Counted from the stretch's first letter, positions 8,791 to 18,985 are shown. The stretch: 64,000 bases of DNA from VRUE01 sp963837735 (GCA_963837735.1 CAWIOM010000006.1:82794-146793), one strand, 5' to 3'. Notes: generated by a model not told the origin, from the sequence alone. Program-made: numbers and translations.

Positions 8791-9536
8791 TCTTCCTCGA
8801 AGCCCGGCAGGGTGGGGAAATCGGTCACGGTCACGTCGGCGCCCTTCGGGTCGCCGATGAAGTAGATGTTGTAGGGCACCGGCTTCGGTTTGTCTTTCAA
8901 CGGTTCGATCGCCCCCCTGCCCGCGGCGACGATCGAGCTGCCGCGGCGGGCGACGGCGTAGAGCAGCAGGCGCTGGATGTCTTCGCCGCTTTCGTTGACG
9001 ACGTTGCCGCCGGCCAGCAGCCCCGAGTACGGATCCCCTTCGACGCTCGGCGCGGAGACGTCGACCTTCGGCGGCGTGCCCTCGAACGGCTTCCCCCCTT
9101 CGCCGACCTCGACCTCGACCCGGGCCGGCCTGCCGGCGGTCAGGACCTGGTCGTCGACCCAGTCGGCGTCGGAGCCGGCGGCGATGAAGGGAACGGCTGC
9201 GAGCGCCGGCTCGATTCCGGGGACGTCGTTCCTGTAGACGCTCTTCCCCTTCTTGTCGAGCACGTCGATCGAGATCGGCACGCCGACGAGGTCGGCATTG
9301 GAATCGTTATGGAGGGTGACGACGACGGCGCTGCCGTTGACGTCGGTGAGCACCTCGGTCGAGACGACCCTGACGTCCTTGCTCCGCTTGGAGATCTTCA
9401 GGCCCTTCTCCTGCGCGACCGGCCCCAGTTCTTCGGCGATCTTGGCGCTCTTGTCCTGGGTCGATTCGCAGCCGGTCGCGACCAGAGCCACGCCGGCCAG
9501 GGCAAGCACCACCGGAATCGGCCTCAGCGGAATCAT
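8787..9536 (-). CDS. Secreted lipoprotein linked to the phosphate transporter
   Basis: 249 residues with a lipoprotein signal (PIPVVLALAGVALVATGCES), so Cys at about position 21 is the lipidated residue. The body is predicted mostly beta, with VRVVSTEVLTDVNGSAVVVTLHNDSNADLVGVP, a pattern like FxLYD/immunoglobulin-like extracytoplasmic domains. It begins four bases inside the pstB stop (ATGA), and its own stop overlaps the zinc-ribbon gene. It is probably anchored on the outer face of the membrane near the PstSCAB transporter, but no enzymatic motif is visible and no function is assigned. Confidence 0.7.
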   Translation of the reverse strand: MIPLRPIPVVLALAGVALVATGCESTQDKSAKIAEELGPVAQEKGLKISKRSKDVRVVSTEVLTDVNGSAVVVTLHNDSNADLVGVPISIDVLDKKGKSVYRNDVPGIEPALAAVPFIAAGSDADWVDDQVLTAGRPARVEVEVGEGGKPFEGTPPKVDVSAPSVEGDPYSGLLAGGNVVNESGEDIQRLLLYAVARRGSSIVAAGRGAIEPLKDKPKPVPYNIYFIGDPKGADVTVTDFPTLPGFEEE

Positions 9537-10477
9537 CCGAACGCTCCGCCGACGTACTCGCGGGTGCGCTCCTCGCGGGGGGAGCCGAAGACCTGCTCGG
9601 CCGGCCCGTACTCGACCAGCTCGCCGAGGAACATGAAGCCGACGTGGTCGGCGATCCGCAGCGCCTGCTGCATGTTGTGGGTGACGATGACGACGGCGAC
9701 CTCCTCGCGCAGGCGCAGGATCAACTCCTCGATCACCTGCGTCGAGCGCGGGTCGAGCGCCGAGCAGGGCTCGTCGAGCAGCAGCACCTCGGGCTGGGCG
9801 GCGAGCGCCCGGGCGATGCAGAGCCGCTGCTGCTGGCCGCCCGAGAGGCGCAGAGCGGGATGGTCGAGGGTCCCCCCCACCTCGTCCCAGAGCCCGGCGC
9901 GGGCCAGCGCTTCGGAGACCGGCGCCCGCAGCTCCTCCTTGCGAGGCCGCCCCGAGCCCTGCTCGCGGAGCGCGTAGGCGACGTTGTCGAAGATGCTCAT
10001 CGGGAACGGGTTGGGCTGCTGGAAGACCATGCTCACCCGCTTGCGCAGGGCGGTGACCTCCATCTCGTCGATGTCCTGGCCGTCGAGCCTGATCGTCCCC
10101 TCGCGGACCGCCGTCGGCGTGATCTCGACCAGGCGGTTGAGCGAGCGCAGCAGGGTCGTCTTGCCGCAGCCGGAGGGCCCGATCAGGGCGAGCACCTCGC
10201 CCTGGCGGACCGGCAGCGTCACCCCGGCCACGGCCAGCTTCTCGCCGTAGGCGATCATCACCTCTTCGATCCTCATCCGTTCGACCTTCGGGCCCGGGGC
10301 GGGCTCGGGGCGGCGGACCGGCGAGGCGCCCAGCGGGGTGATGCCGGGCTGTGGGCCGTGGCCGTTGACCGCGGGCGGCGGCGCAACCACGGTCGGGTCG
10401 CGGTCGACGACGATCCGCCGCACCGGCGGCGGCGGGCTGAGCAGGTCCTCGCGCTGCTCGCCGCTCAGCGGGTCCAT
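9533..10477 (-). CDS. pstB: Phosphate ABC transporter ATP-binding protein
   Basis: The ATPase of the high-affinity PstSCAB phosphate importer. It has Walker A GPSGCGKTTLL, the Q-loop FQQPNPFPMSIFDNV characteristic of PstB, signature LSGGQQQR, Walker B VLLLDEPCSALDP and the H-loop VIVTHNMQQA. From the ATG at 10477 the protein has 314 residues, with a Pro-rich N-terminal extension of about 65 residues before MRIEEVMIAYGEKLAV; a shorter start near 10276 is possible and would match the usual roughly 250 residues. It overlaps pstA by 13 bp. No phoU follows; the operon runs on into accessory genes instead. Confidence 0.95.
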   Translation of the reverse strand: MDPLSGEQREDLLSPPPPVRRIVVDRDPTVVAPPPAVNGHGPQPGITPLGASPVRRPEPAPGPKVERMRIEEVMIAYGEKLAVAGVTLPVRQGEVLALIGPSGCGKTTLLRSLNRLVEITPTAVREGTIRLDGQDIDEMEVTALRKRVSMVFQQPNPFPMSIFDNVAYALREQGSGRPRKEELRAPVSEALARAGLWDEVGGTLDHPALRLSGGQQQRLCIARALAAQPEVLLLDEPCSALDPRSTQVIEELILRLREEVAVVIVTHNMQQALRIADHVGFMFLGELVEYGPAEQVFGSPREERTREYVGGAFG

Positions 10478-11397
10478 ACCTCGGTCCTCCTGCGGGCGAG
10501 CTGGGTGACCGCGAGGTTGAGGGCGATGACGACGAGCAGCAGGACGAAGGCGGCAAAATAGGCTTTCTCGGGCGAGAGGCCCTCGCCGGCCGGGGAGTTG
10601 TAATAGACGTAGCTGGTCAGCGTGCTGCCGGTGCCGCGGAAGAGGCCGAAGACGCTGCCGTCGGAGCCGTTCTGGATCTGCAGGGTGGCGCCGAGCAGGA
10701 CGACGACGATCGCCGTGTCGCCGGCGACCCGGCCCATGCCCAGGGCCGTGCCGGTGCCGATCCCGGGGCGGGCGGCGGGCAGCAGGACGCGGCGGATCGT
10801 CGCCGCCTTCGTCTTGCCGAGCGCGTAGGAAGCCTCGCGTACGTGCCCGGGGATCGCGTTCAGGGCCTCGCGGGTGCCGCCGACGACGAGCGGCAGCGCG
10901 ATCAGCGACATCATCGCCGCGGCCGCGATGAAGGAGCGGCCGAGAACGGCTCCCCCTTCGGCGTCGAAGGTGAGGAAGCCGAGCCACTGCTGCTGGAAGA
11001 AGACCAGGCCGAACATCGCCAGCACGATGCTCGGCGTGCCGGCGACGACCTCGACCGCGGATTCGACGGCCCGGGCCAGCCCGTAGGGGCGCCCGTACTC
11101 GGTCAGCCAGACCGCGATCGTCACCCCCAGCGGGGCCGCGATCAGGGTCGAGAGGATGAGCAGGATGGCGGTGCCGATGAGCGGGTCCTTGAAGCCGCCG
11201 CTCTTCGACTGGTTCAGTTCCGAGGTCGGGCTTTCGGTGAACAGGCCGAGGTCGAAGTACTGCGCCCCGCGGTAGGCCATGTAGGCGATGATCGCCGCGG
11301 CGATCGCGATCAGCGCCAGCCCCGCGATCCAGGCGGCGTAGTAGCCGAGCCGGTCCCGCCGCGGCCAGCTGGCGACGCTGTCGATCGGCGAGGTCAC
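10465..11397 (-). CDS. pstA: Phosphate ABC transporter permease PstA
   Basis: A 310-residue inner-membrane permease with six predicted membrane segments and the cytoplasmic EAA-type coupling loop around REASYALGKTKAATIRRVLLPAARPGI, which contacts PstB. The periplasmic loop before the transport domain (SPTSELNQSKSGGFKDPLIGT) resembles PstA/PstC proteins. It pairs with PstC to form the phosphate channel. Start ATG 11397 overlaps the pstC stop by 4 bp; its end overlaps pstB. Identity follows from both sequence and operon order. Confidence 0.94.
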   Translation of the reverse strand: MTSPIDSVASWPRRDRLGYYAAWIAGLALIAIAAAIIAYMAYRGAQYFDLGLFTESPTSELNQSKSGGFKDPLIGTAILLILSTLIAAPLGVTIAVWLTEYGRPYGLARAVESAVEVVAGTPSIVLAMFGLVFFQQQWLGFLTFDAEGGAVLGRSFIAAAAMMSLIALPLVVGGTREALNAIPGHVREASYALGKTKAATIRRVLLPAARPGIGTGTALGMGRVAGDTAIVVVLLGATLQIQNGSDGSVFGLFRGTGSTLTSYVYYNSPAGEGLSPEKAYFAAFVLLLVVIALNLAVTQLARRRTEVWTR

Positions 11398-12443
11398 GGC
11401 CGCACCCCGTACTTGCGCATCGACTGCTTGGCGACGAAGCCGGCCAGGGAGAGGAACATGCTCGAGACGAGGAGCACGGCGGCGAAGGCGAAGAGCGTCT
11501 GCCCGAAGGGGACCACCGAGAGGCCTTCGACGTTCTCGACCAGCGCCGAGGCGAGCGGCCGGGTCGGCTCGAAGAGGAAGGTGATGCCGTCGATCGGGTT
11601 GGGCGCGAAGCTCGCCGAGCCGGCGACCATCGAGAGCATGATCGCCTCGCCGAGCGCCCGCGCCGTGGCGAGCACAGCGGCGGCGACGATCGCCGGGCGC
11701 GCGGTCCGCACCGAGATCGTCCAGACGACCCGCCAGCGATTGGCGCCCAGCGCCGAGGCGCCCTCGGTCCAGCTGCGCGGCACCGAGCGCATCGCGTCGA
11801 CGACGATCGCGATCATGATCGGCACGATCATGATCGTCAGGATCAGGATCCCGACCGAGATCCCGGCCCCGTCGAGCTGGACGACGTTGGCGACGGATTC
11901 CTTGCGGTCGAGGCTGATCAGGTGTTGGCCGACCCAGGGGACGATGACCAGGATCCCGATCAATCCGTAGACGACCGAGGGAACGGCCGCCAGCAGCCTC
12001 ACCACCTGCTCGAGCACCCGGTTGATCCGCTGGGGCGCGAACTCGACGATGAAGATCGCGGCGAAGAGCGAGAAGGCGATGCCGATGATCACGGCGCCGG
12101 CGGTGACCACGAAGGTGCCCCAGAGCAGCGGCCAGGCGTGCAGCGTGTAGACGTAGTCGGCGGGGTTGGCCGGCGAGTTGAAGATGTCCTCGAGCTGCAG
12201 GTCGACGTCGCCGCCCGAGCCGAACCAGGCGAGGCCGTTGTGGGTGAACGACGGCCAGGCCTTGGCGAAGACGAAGCCGATCATCCCCGCGATCAGCAGC
12301 AGGACCAGGCAGGCGACCGTCCCGAGGATGCGCTCGACCCGCGCATCGGTCCAGAACCCACCCGCCCCGGGCCGCGGCCCGGCGCCCGCCCGCCCCGGGC
12401 CGCGGAGCCCGGGCAGGCGAGCTGCGATCCCCCGGGCCGGCAC
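11394..12443 (-). CDS. pstC: Phosphate ABC transporter permease PstC
   Basis: A 349-residue permease with an Arg/Gly/Pro-rich cytoplasmic N-terminus of about 35 residues, then six predicted membrane segments. The coupling loop is SWTEGASALGANRWRVVWTI. The conserved segment VPSVVYGLIGILVIVPWVG matches PstC proteins. It forms the heterodimeric channel with PstA. The pstS stop and pstC start overlap by one base (12443), so the two are translationally coupled. Confidence 0.93.
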   Translation of the reverse strand: MPARGIAARLPGLRGPGRAGAGPRPGAGGFWTDARVERILGTVACLVLLLIAGMIGFVFAKAWPSFTHNGLAWFGSGGDVDLQLEDIFNSPANPADYVYTLHAWPLLWGTFVVTAGAVIIGIAFSLFAAIFIVEFAPQRINRVLEQVVRLLAAVPSVVYGLIGILVIVPWVGQHLISLDRKESVANVVQLDGAGISVGILILTIMIVPIMIAIVVDAMRSVPRSWTEGASALGANRWRVVWTISVRTARPAIVAAAVLATARALGEAIMLSMVAGSASFAPNPIDGITFLFEPTRPLASALVENVEGLSVVPFGQTLFAFAAVLLVSSMFLSLAGFVAKQSMRKYGVRP

Positions 12444-13258
12444 TAGTGCAGCGGCACCCAGTCGCTGGCGACGATGCGCAGGGCGGTCGGGCTCTTGCGG
12501 GCGAAGTTGATGAACTTCTTGGCGATGCCCTTGGCCGGCCCGCGGCTGACGAGGTAGAAGTTACGGGTGCCGGCGTACTGCCCGGACTTCGCGTTGCGCA
12601 GGGTGCACGGGACCCCCTGATAGGGGACGTCGTGCAGGCCTTTGGTGAAGCTGAAGGAGGCGTAGCCGATCGCGTTCGGGTCCGACTTGATCGTCTGCGC
12701 CTGGAGGCCGTTCGAGGGTTTGGTCTTCGCCGACCCCGCGACCCTCAGCGTCTGGCCCATGAAGATGTTCTGGAAGGCATCCTGGGTTCCCGAGGCGGCG
12801 GTGCGGACGACGAGGTCGATCGGGCCGCTCGCCGTCGCCCCCTCCACCTGGCTCCAGCTGCGGATCCGGCCGGAGAAGATGTCCTGGACCTGCTGCTGGC
12901 TGAGCGTCGGGATCTGGTTCGAGGGGTGGGTGACGACGCAGACGGCGTCGCGGGCGATTTTGTTGAAGACGATGCCGCCCGGATCGGCCGGTTTCGGGTC
13001 CCTGGAGGACATCCCGAGGCTGACCCGGCCGTGGGAGACGTCGGTGATGCCGATGTCCGACCCCCCCTGCAGGATCACGAACTTGACCTTTCCCTTGTTG
13101 GCGGGCTGGTTGACGAAGGCCTTGGCCAGCCGGGTTGCGAGCGGCGCGATCGAGGTCGATCCGCTCATCGTGATCGTCGCGGCGGAAGCCGCGGAGGCGG
13201 TGGCCGTCAACGAAGCACAGGCAAGTGCGGTTGCGGCCAGGAAACGGGTCCGGTTCAT
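12443..13258 (-). CDS. pstS: Phosphate-binding protein PstS
   Basis: 271 residues with a signal peptide (ATALACASLTATASAASA) and no lipobox, so it is secreted or loosely held. The mature protein begins ITMSGSTSIAPLATRLAKAF, in which the Ser/Thr-rich loop binds phosphate in this family; a second ligand region is RTAASGTQDAF. It delivers phosphate to PstCA. Upstream are two PHO-box-like repeats (13324-13373), consistent with induction under phosphate limitation by a PhoB/PhoP regulator. It is the first gene of the eight-gene operon. A GGAGCG sequence precedes the ATG. Confidence 0.93.
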   Translation of the reverse strand: MNRTRFLAATALACASLTATASAASAATITMSGSTSIAPLATRLAKAFVNQPANKGKVKFVILQGGSDIGITDVSHGRVSLGMSSRDPKPADPGGIVFNKIARDAVCVVTHPSNQIPTLSQQQVQDIFSGRIRSWSQVEGATASGPIDLVVRTAASGTQDAFQNIFMGQTLRVAGSAKTKPSNGLQAQTIKSDPNAIGYASFSFTKGLHDVPYQGVPCTLRNAKSGQYAGTRNFYLVSRGPAKGIAKKFINFARKSPTALRIVASDWVPLH

Positions 13259-13323
13259 CTCTGTTTCGCTCCTGGAACGGTCGGGATCCTTACTGCGCCA
13301 GTCTCGGCCCCGCCGTGCCCCAC

Positions 13324-13373
13324 AAGGTGAACGCGGCGTAACTGTTTGGAGAAAAAGTGGTGAACGCGGTAAC
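13324..13373 (-). promoter_or_regulatory. PHO-box-like repeats upstream of pstS
   Basis: On the plus strand, AAGGTGAACGCGGCGTAAC (13324-13342) and AAGTGGTGAACGCGGTAAC (13355-13373) are two nearly identical 19-mers whose GGTGAACGCGG parts are 33 nt apart, three turns of an 11-nt period. Read on the pstS strand they contain GTTCACC, the half-site of PHO boxes bound by PhoP/PhoB in actinobacteria. A third GTTCACC occurs at 13400 on the plus strand. A closely similar element lies at 29013-29033. Confidence 0.65.
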
Positions 13374-13785
13374 CGAATCTTCTCCAGTTCGATACAAGCC
13401 GTTCACCGCCTCGATACCTGGATCGGCGAGCCTCTCGGCCGTGGTACGCACGTCGGCAAGCTCTCGTCCCCAGACCGAGGCCCGCAGGATCGCCAATCTC
13501 GAGATTCGCCCGGCCGAGCTTCAGGTTCTCGTCGACGACCGGCGGGCAGGGCTGACCGTGCGCGAGTTCGAGCTCTTCCTGCTGCTCGCCGACCGCCTCA
13601 ACAGCGTCGTCCAGCGCCCCGAGATCTACGAGCTGATGTGGGGCGGCGAGATGCCCCGCCGCGACCGCTCGGTCGACGTCCTCGTCCGCAAGGTGCGCGG
13701 CAAGCTCGAGCGGGTCGCCCCCGGGTGGTGCTACATCCACACCCACTTCGGGATCGGGTACCGCTTCACCCCCGAGGAGATCTAG
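13357..13785 (+). CDS. PhoB/OmpR-type winged-helix DNA-binding protein without receiver domain
   Basis: The C-terminal roughly 100 residues form an OmpR/PhoB-type winged helix: LTVREFELFLLLADRLNSVVQR, then RRDRSVDVLVRKVRGKLE (recognition helix) and the wing HTHFGIGYRF. There is no receiver domain and no phosphorylatable Asp. The gene is divergent from pstS and its 5' end overlaps the PHO-box repeats, so it may regulate the pst operon and itself. The start is uncertain: GTG at 13357 (142 residues) lies within the box; GTG at 13441 (114 residues) still keeps the whole domain and may be better. Loss of the receiver could also be a decayed response regulator. Confidence 0.75.
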   Translation: MVNAVTESSPVRYKPFTASIPGSASLSAVVRTSASSRPQTEARRIANLEIRPAELQVLVDDRRAGLTVREFELFLLLADRLNSVVQRPEIYELMWGGEMPRRDRSVDVLVRKVRGKLERVAPGWCYIHTHFGIGYRFTPEEI

Positions 13786-13790
13786 CCGGT

Positions 13791-14523
13791 TTATTTCATC
13801 TCGCCGGCGTGGCCCTGGGCGAAGTTGAAGGCGCAGCGGAAGTTCTCCGGCTGGCCGACCGGCTTGCCGCCGGCGAAGCCGCCGTGGTCGCCGTTGTCAT
13901 AGACGGTGACGTAGTGGAGCGTTTCCGGGGCCGGGTCCGCCGGCAGCGGCGTCGGGTCGGGCTCGCCCGCCTTGGGGTCGCCCCGCGAGACTTCGCTGAC
14001 CCCCTCCGAGCCGGCGGCACGGCCGCCGGAGGCGATCGTCGTCAGCGTCGCGCTCATCTCGCGGCGGTCCTTGAGGCCGTCGGTGGGATCGATGTCGGTC
14101 GAGGCGGTGACCTCGTTGTCGTCGACCCGGCCGGCGAGCTTCACGTAGGGGGCGGCGCCGATCAGCTGCGCGGCGGTCGGCAGGTAGCCGCCGAGCTCGG
14201 CGCATTTCTGGGTCGCGAAGAAGTAGTCGTTCTTGCCGAAGTCCTGAGTTTCGAGCGGATAGGGCTGGGTCATCATGCAGACCGTCCCGATCCGCACCGT
14301 CTCCGGCGAGCAGTGGTCGAAGACCCTGCCCGGCATGACGCTGGCGGGGAACTTCTTCTTCTTGTTGAGGCGCAGGACGCCGAACTTCTTCGGCTTCAGG
14401 CTCGGGCCGGGGAGGTGGCGCGCGGCGAAGGACTCGATCGTCGCCGCCGAAGACGAGTGCGAGGAGGGCGACGGCGAGCGCCGCCCAGGCGACGATGCCG
14501 TTGCTCTTGCGGGGCGTGGTCAT
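13791..14523 (-). CDS. Secreted protein of unknown function, end of the ftsH operon (frameshifted)
   Basis: Starts with a membrane/signal segment (NGIVAWAALAVALLALVF); after a one-base frameshift at about 14441-14450 it continues as SFAARHLPGPSLKPKKFGVL and ends FRCAFNFAQGHAGEMK, about 243 residues. The stretch KNDYFFATQKCAELGGYLPT resembles the GGYLPTxxE region of formylglycine-generating-enzyme-like domains, but the similarity is short and no active-site cysteines can be assigned. The ATG overlaps the stop of the large surface-protein gene (ATGA). It is convergent with the winged-helix regulator gene, 5 bp away. Confidence 0.55.
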
Positions 14524-17500
14524 GTTCGGCTCCTTCGGGTGCGGTGTTGGGAGTTGTATGCGGGGACCGGCGTCCTGCTCCGGCGGCTGGCGCCGGGGCC
14601 GCCGCGGACGGTTGCGCCGGCGAGAGCGGCGAGGAGCACGAGGCCGAGGAGGTATGGCGGCACGGTCAGGCCCGGCCCTTCGGGGTCGTGCCGGGAGAAC
14701 GCCTGCGACTCCTCGGTCGCCGCCTCCTCTTCACGTTTCTCTTCGACCTGGTAGGTCCGTGCGGGCGCCCCGCCCGGCGGCAGCGGCCGCACGATCGGCG
14801 GCGGTGGCGGCGGCACGATCGCGGGCACCTGCGGGATCGCCAGCGAGGTCGGCGTGAAGAACGGCGGCGGCGGAATCGGCGGCGGCGGGGTGGGCGGCGG
14901 CGGGGTCGGCGGCGGCGTCGCGGCCGGGGGCGGGACCGGCGCCGGAGGTGGAGGCGGCGTGAAGTCGACCGGGGGGTTGCTCGGCGGCGCCGCGGGCGGC
15001 GGCGGGGGCGCCGGCGGAGCGCTCACCGCCGCGGCGCGCTTGAAGCGGTCCGGGCGCAGCGGCCTGGTCCCGCAGGGGCGCTGGACGCTGCCCCCGAGCA
15101 CGGTCACCGGCTCGGCGTAGGAGTAGCCGCCGGCGCTGACCGTGACCGTCGTCGTGCCGGCGTTGAACGTGCAGAGCAGGCTCGACGTGTTGTCGGTGAC
15201 GACCCTGTCGCTCTCGTCGAGGTAGGGCTTGCGGAGGTTCGCCGAGGCGGGGTCCTGGCGGACGAAGTCGGCGATGTCGGGGTCCGAGGAGGTGAAGCTG
15301 TACTCCGGGTTGACGCGCGCCGTGCAGCCCGCGACCAGGCACTGGTCGGGCGGGAAGAGCGTGTAGGGGTCACCGCCGGAGGGGTTGGGGTTGCCGGTTC
15401 CGGCCGAGGCCGGCCCCCAGCGGTCGCCGCCGCGCGGGCGCCGTCCCAGGCCACGGAAGAGCGCCGGCCGCGAGCGCCGCAGGAGGGTCCCGTCGGTCGC
15501 CTCCAACGAGAGGTCTTCGATCAGCGGGATCAGCCGCACGCCGACCGGGGCGACGTTGGTCGCCGGGTCGCGATCGGCTGCGTCGACCTCGAGCACCATC
15601 TCGCCGCTGTCGCCGAACAGCGAGTCGGCGGCGTCGATTCCGACCGCGCCGCTGAACGGCGAGCGGTAGCCCAGCGTCCCGGTGCCGAAGCTCGGGATCG
15701 TCTTCGTCCCCCCCGCCGGGATTCGCAGCGAGCGGTTCTCTTCGGGCCGGTCGAAGATGTAGGCGGAGGCACCGCCGTCGACCAGGGCTCTGGCGACCGT
15801 GTCGGCGTCGCTCGCTGCGCTCAGCTTCGGCGTGAAGCTGGAGCTGAGGCTGCGGCTCCCCATCGCGACCACCGGGATCCCTCGGGCGCGGGCGTCGGCG
15901 AGCACCGATTCGAGCCATGGCAGCTGTGCCTCGGGCGGGTTCTGCTGCGGGTCGCTGGCGGCGAGCGAGCCGAGCGAGTTGTCGATCACGACGATCCGCA
16001 CGGTGCCCCCGGGCCCGCTGCTGTCGAACGCGTAATGCGTGCGGGCCCCGGTGCCGGGCGCCGCCCCGGGAATGCCCGCCGTCGAGATGCCGGCCGGCGT
16101 GGGCCCGGAGCCGAAGGGCGCCGGGAAGGCCGAGAACGCCGTGCTGAATTCTCCCGCGCCGATGCCGTTGGAGGCGTCGTCGGAGCCGAGCGCCGGGTAG
16201 ACCGGCAGGCCCCCCGAGGATCCGAGCAGTTCCGCGTAGCGGGCCGCCTCGGCCGAGTCGAGGCCGGTCTTTACCCGGTTGCCGGTGTAGAGCAGCGCCC
16301 TGACACCGTTGCCGCCCGCCATCGAGCCCGCCGCGGCGACGGCAGCCGTCAGGTTGCGGTCGGGGCCGATCGCCTCGCGGCCGAGCGAGGCGCAGGGCGA
16401 GTCGCACTCGGCGTGGCCGCCGACGGCGAAGCGGGCCGGGCCGGCGGCCATCGGCACCGGTTGGACTGCGGCCGCCGCGGGCGGCTCCGAGGCGCCGCTG
16501 CCGTAGCGGAAGATCGAGGCCGTGCGCACGCGTTCGCGGATCTGCCTTGCCGCCGCCGCGCGGCCGCCGTTCCCCTGCCGACGGCGTCGGCGTAGCCGCT
16601 CCAGCCCCCGACCGCCCAGCCGTTGCCCGAGGGGTCGAGCAGCAGCGCGAGCACCGGGTCGCTCTTCAGCGGCCTGTCGTTGCTGGATCCCATGAAGGCC
16701 GTCCGCTCCTCGTCCACCCAGCCGGCGGCGTTCTCGCGCATCAGGTAGCCGTCGCCGGGCAGGGCGTAGGGCGGCGGGATCGGCGGCGGCACGTTCGGGT
16801 CCGGTTCCGGCAGGTTGTCGGCGGGCGGGTAGGAGAGCCGGGGCACCACGGAGACGATCGCCCGCACCTTGCCGCCATCTCTGACCGCCGCGGCGGCGAT
16901 CGCGGTCGAGCCGGGCAGCGGTTGCGAGGAGAACCGCCAGGGGGTCCCGGGGCCGCCGTCGCGCTCGATCACGATGTCGCGGCCGGCGGCGACGGCGCCG
17001 CCGTCGGGCAGGCCGGCGACGGCGTAGATCAGCGGTTCGCCGGACCTGACCGAGTCGAGCAGGGCGTGGGCGGAGGGGTCGACCCGCCAGCCGCCGCCGT
17101 CGTTGACCAGCAGGTCGCCTCCCGCGGCGACGATCGCCTCGCTGCCGGCGAAGGCGATCGAGGTGAGCCCCGCTTCCGAGAAACCGGGCGGCAGTTCTTC
17201 AGGTTCCCAGCTCTTGCCGTAGCCGAGCAGGACGCCGCCCTTGCCGACCGCGTAGCCGCGCGAGGGGTTCGCCGGGTCGAAGGCAACGTCGACGAGGTTG
17301 CCTTCGAACCCGATCGGGATCCCCGGGTCGGGGATCCAGAGGTTGTCGTCGGCGTTCCACTGCCACATCGCCCCCTGGTCGCCAACCGCCTGGGCCCGCG
17401 ACGGTTCCGGCCAGGCGACCCCGCGCAGGTTTGCCTTGTTGACGCTGCCGCTCGAGGAGAGCAGGAACTCGCGCTGCCAGCCGTGCCCGGGCTGGTAGCG

Positions 17501-18985
17501 GGCGACGGCGCCGTCGGCGCCGACGGCGAGCGCCCCCGAGTCGAGCGAGCCGGGCGCCCCTCCGGGAGCGGACGTCACGTCGGCGAGCGGCGAGCGCAGG
17601 GAGACGGGCCAGGGCCGGGGCGCGGGCGGGGCGCTCTCGGCCGAGATCTGCACCGGGCCCTCGAGCCAGCCGGTGTCGGCGCTCTCGAAGGCGCCGCTCG
17701 GATGGAAGTTGCCGCCGCCGCCCGGGAGCCGGGAGAAGGCGCCTTCCGCGAAGCGCAGGTACGTGCCGCGGTTCGTTTCCTCGCCGCCGCCCGGGTCGAG
17801 CGGGTTGGTCACGATCCGGGTCCCGAATTCGCCGCCCGGCCAGGCGAAGCTCCGGTAGCCGCCCTGCCGCGAGAATTTGGCGCCGAGCGGCGCGCCGCAG
17901 GGCGCCGCGTCGCACCAGGACCCGGTCACCGCGCCGGCGCCGATCGCGTAGTGGAGGGTGATGTCGGTCTGGACGCCTTCGATCGCCGCCGTCAGATCGA
18001 TCCAGAGGCCGTCGGAGGTCACGGTCAGGGGCTGGGCCGAGCCGCCGATCGGCGCCGCCCCGACGATTCCCTGGGCGGGGGTGTCGGCGTCGGCGAAGGG
18101 CGTCCCGGCGAGCGGCCTCTCGACCCAGTGCGGGCCTTCCGGGCTCGAGGTGCGCTGCAGGAGGACGACCGACCGGCCCAGCGAAGGGTCCGCCTCGGCC
18201 AGCGCCCAGGCGTTGCCGAGCCCGGTCGCCTCGATCGCGATGATGTGGAGGTGGTGTTCGGAGCCGGCCGGGATCTCGATCGGCTCGCGCTTCCATTCGG
18301 CGCCGTCGAAGTGGACGATCCCGTCGGCGGCCGAGCGGCCGGTCGGCCCGAACAGCAGACCGGTGTGCGGGCCCTCGTCGACGGCCGCGACTGCGACGGC
18401 TCCGAGCCCCTGTTCGTCGGCCAGCGCCTCAGGCGGCTGTTCGCCTTCGGCGGGCAGCAGCGCTTCGGCCGGCGGCGGTTCCAGCGCCCGCCAGTCGCCG
18501 CCCGGGTCGTGGACGAGGACGACGAGCTGTTCGCCGCTCGGCCGGCGCAGGTCCCGTCCGACCACGACGCCCCCTCCCGCGAAGGTGATCCGCGCCGAGA
18601 GGCGGTTGGGAATCGGGCCTCGGTATGGGTTCCCGGACTCGTCGACCGGGGTGTCGAACACCTGCCACCCGGAGGCGTCGGTATGGCGCAGGAAGGCGAG
18701 CTGGGGCTCGGGCTGGGCGGTGTCCACCACGGGCCCGAAGGCCAGTTCGCGGCTCCCGACCCTGACCCCGCCGACGTCGAGCGGCAGCTGCCGGTAGCCC
18801 CAGGCTTCGCCGGCGGCGCCGCCCGGAGAGGCGCCCATCAGGGTCGTCTCCGAGTCGGCGGTCCCGAGCAGCGGCAGCGGCCCGCTGCCGGGGATTTCGC
18901 CGCGGCCGCTGTCCGGCGGCAGGGCGACCGCCATCGAGGCTGCCAGCAGGACTGCGAACCCCGCCGCGTGGAAGATGCCCCTCAC
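14520..18985 (-). CDS. Very large cell-surface protein: beta-propeller region, phosphoesterase-like domain, Pro-rich stalk, C-terminal anchor (frameshifted)
   Basis: About 1,488 residues when one missing base near 16542-16575 (a short G-run) is restored. Order: signal peptide; long beta-rich region with propeller-like repeats (GVAWPEPSRAQAVGDQGAMW, VDVAFDPANPSRGYAVGKGG, LTSIAFAGSEAIVAAGG) like YCF48/WD repeats; a domain with VRALLYTGNRV, VYPALGSDD and VVIDNSLG followed by LPWLESVLADARARGIPVVAMG, which resembles metallophosphoesterases although the metal-binding histidines are not evident; a Pro-rich stalk; and one C-terminal membrane segment (TVPPYLLGLVLLAALAGATV) with an Arg-rich end. Its GTG overlaps the previous stop. 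Probably a wall-spanning surface protein; substrate unknown. Confidence 0.65.

Noticed and set aside
14870..15060. Runs of GGCGGCGGCGG-like repeats suggesting a tandem-repeat locus or CRISPR
   Set aside because: They are the codons of a Pro-rich stalk in the large surface protein; unit length is irregular and no spacers exist. No CRISPR array or cas gene was seen in the window.
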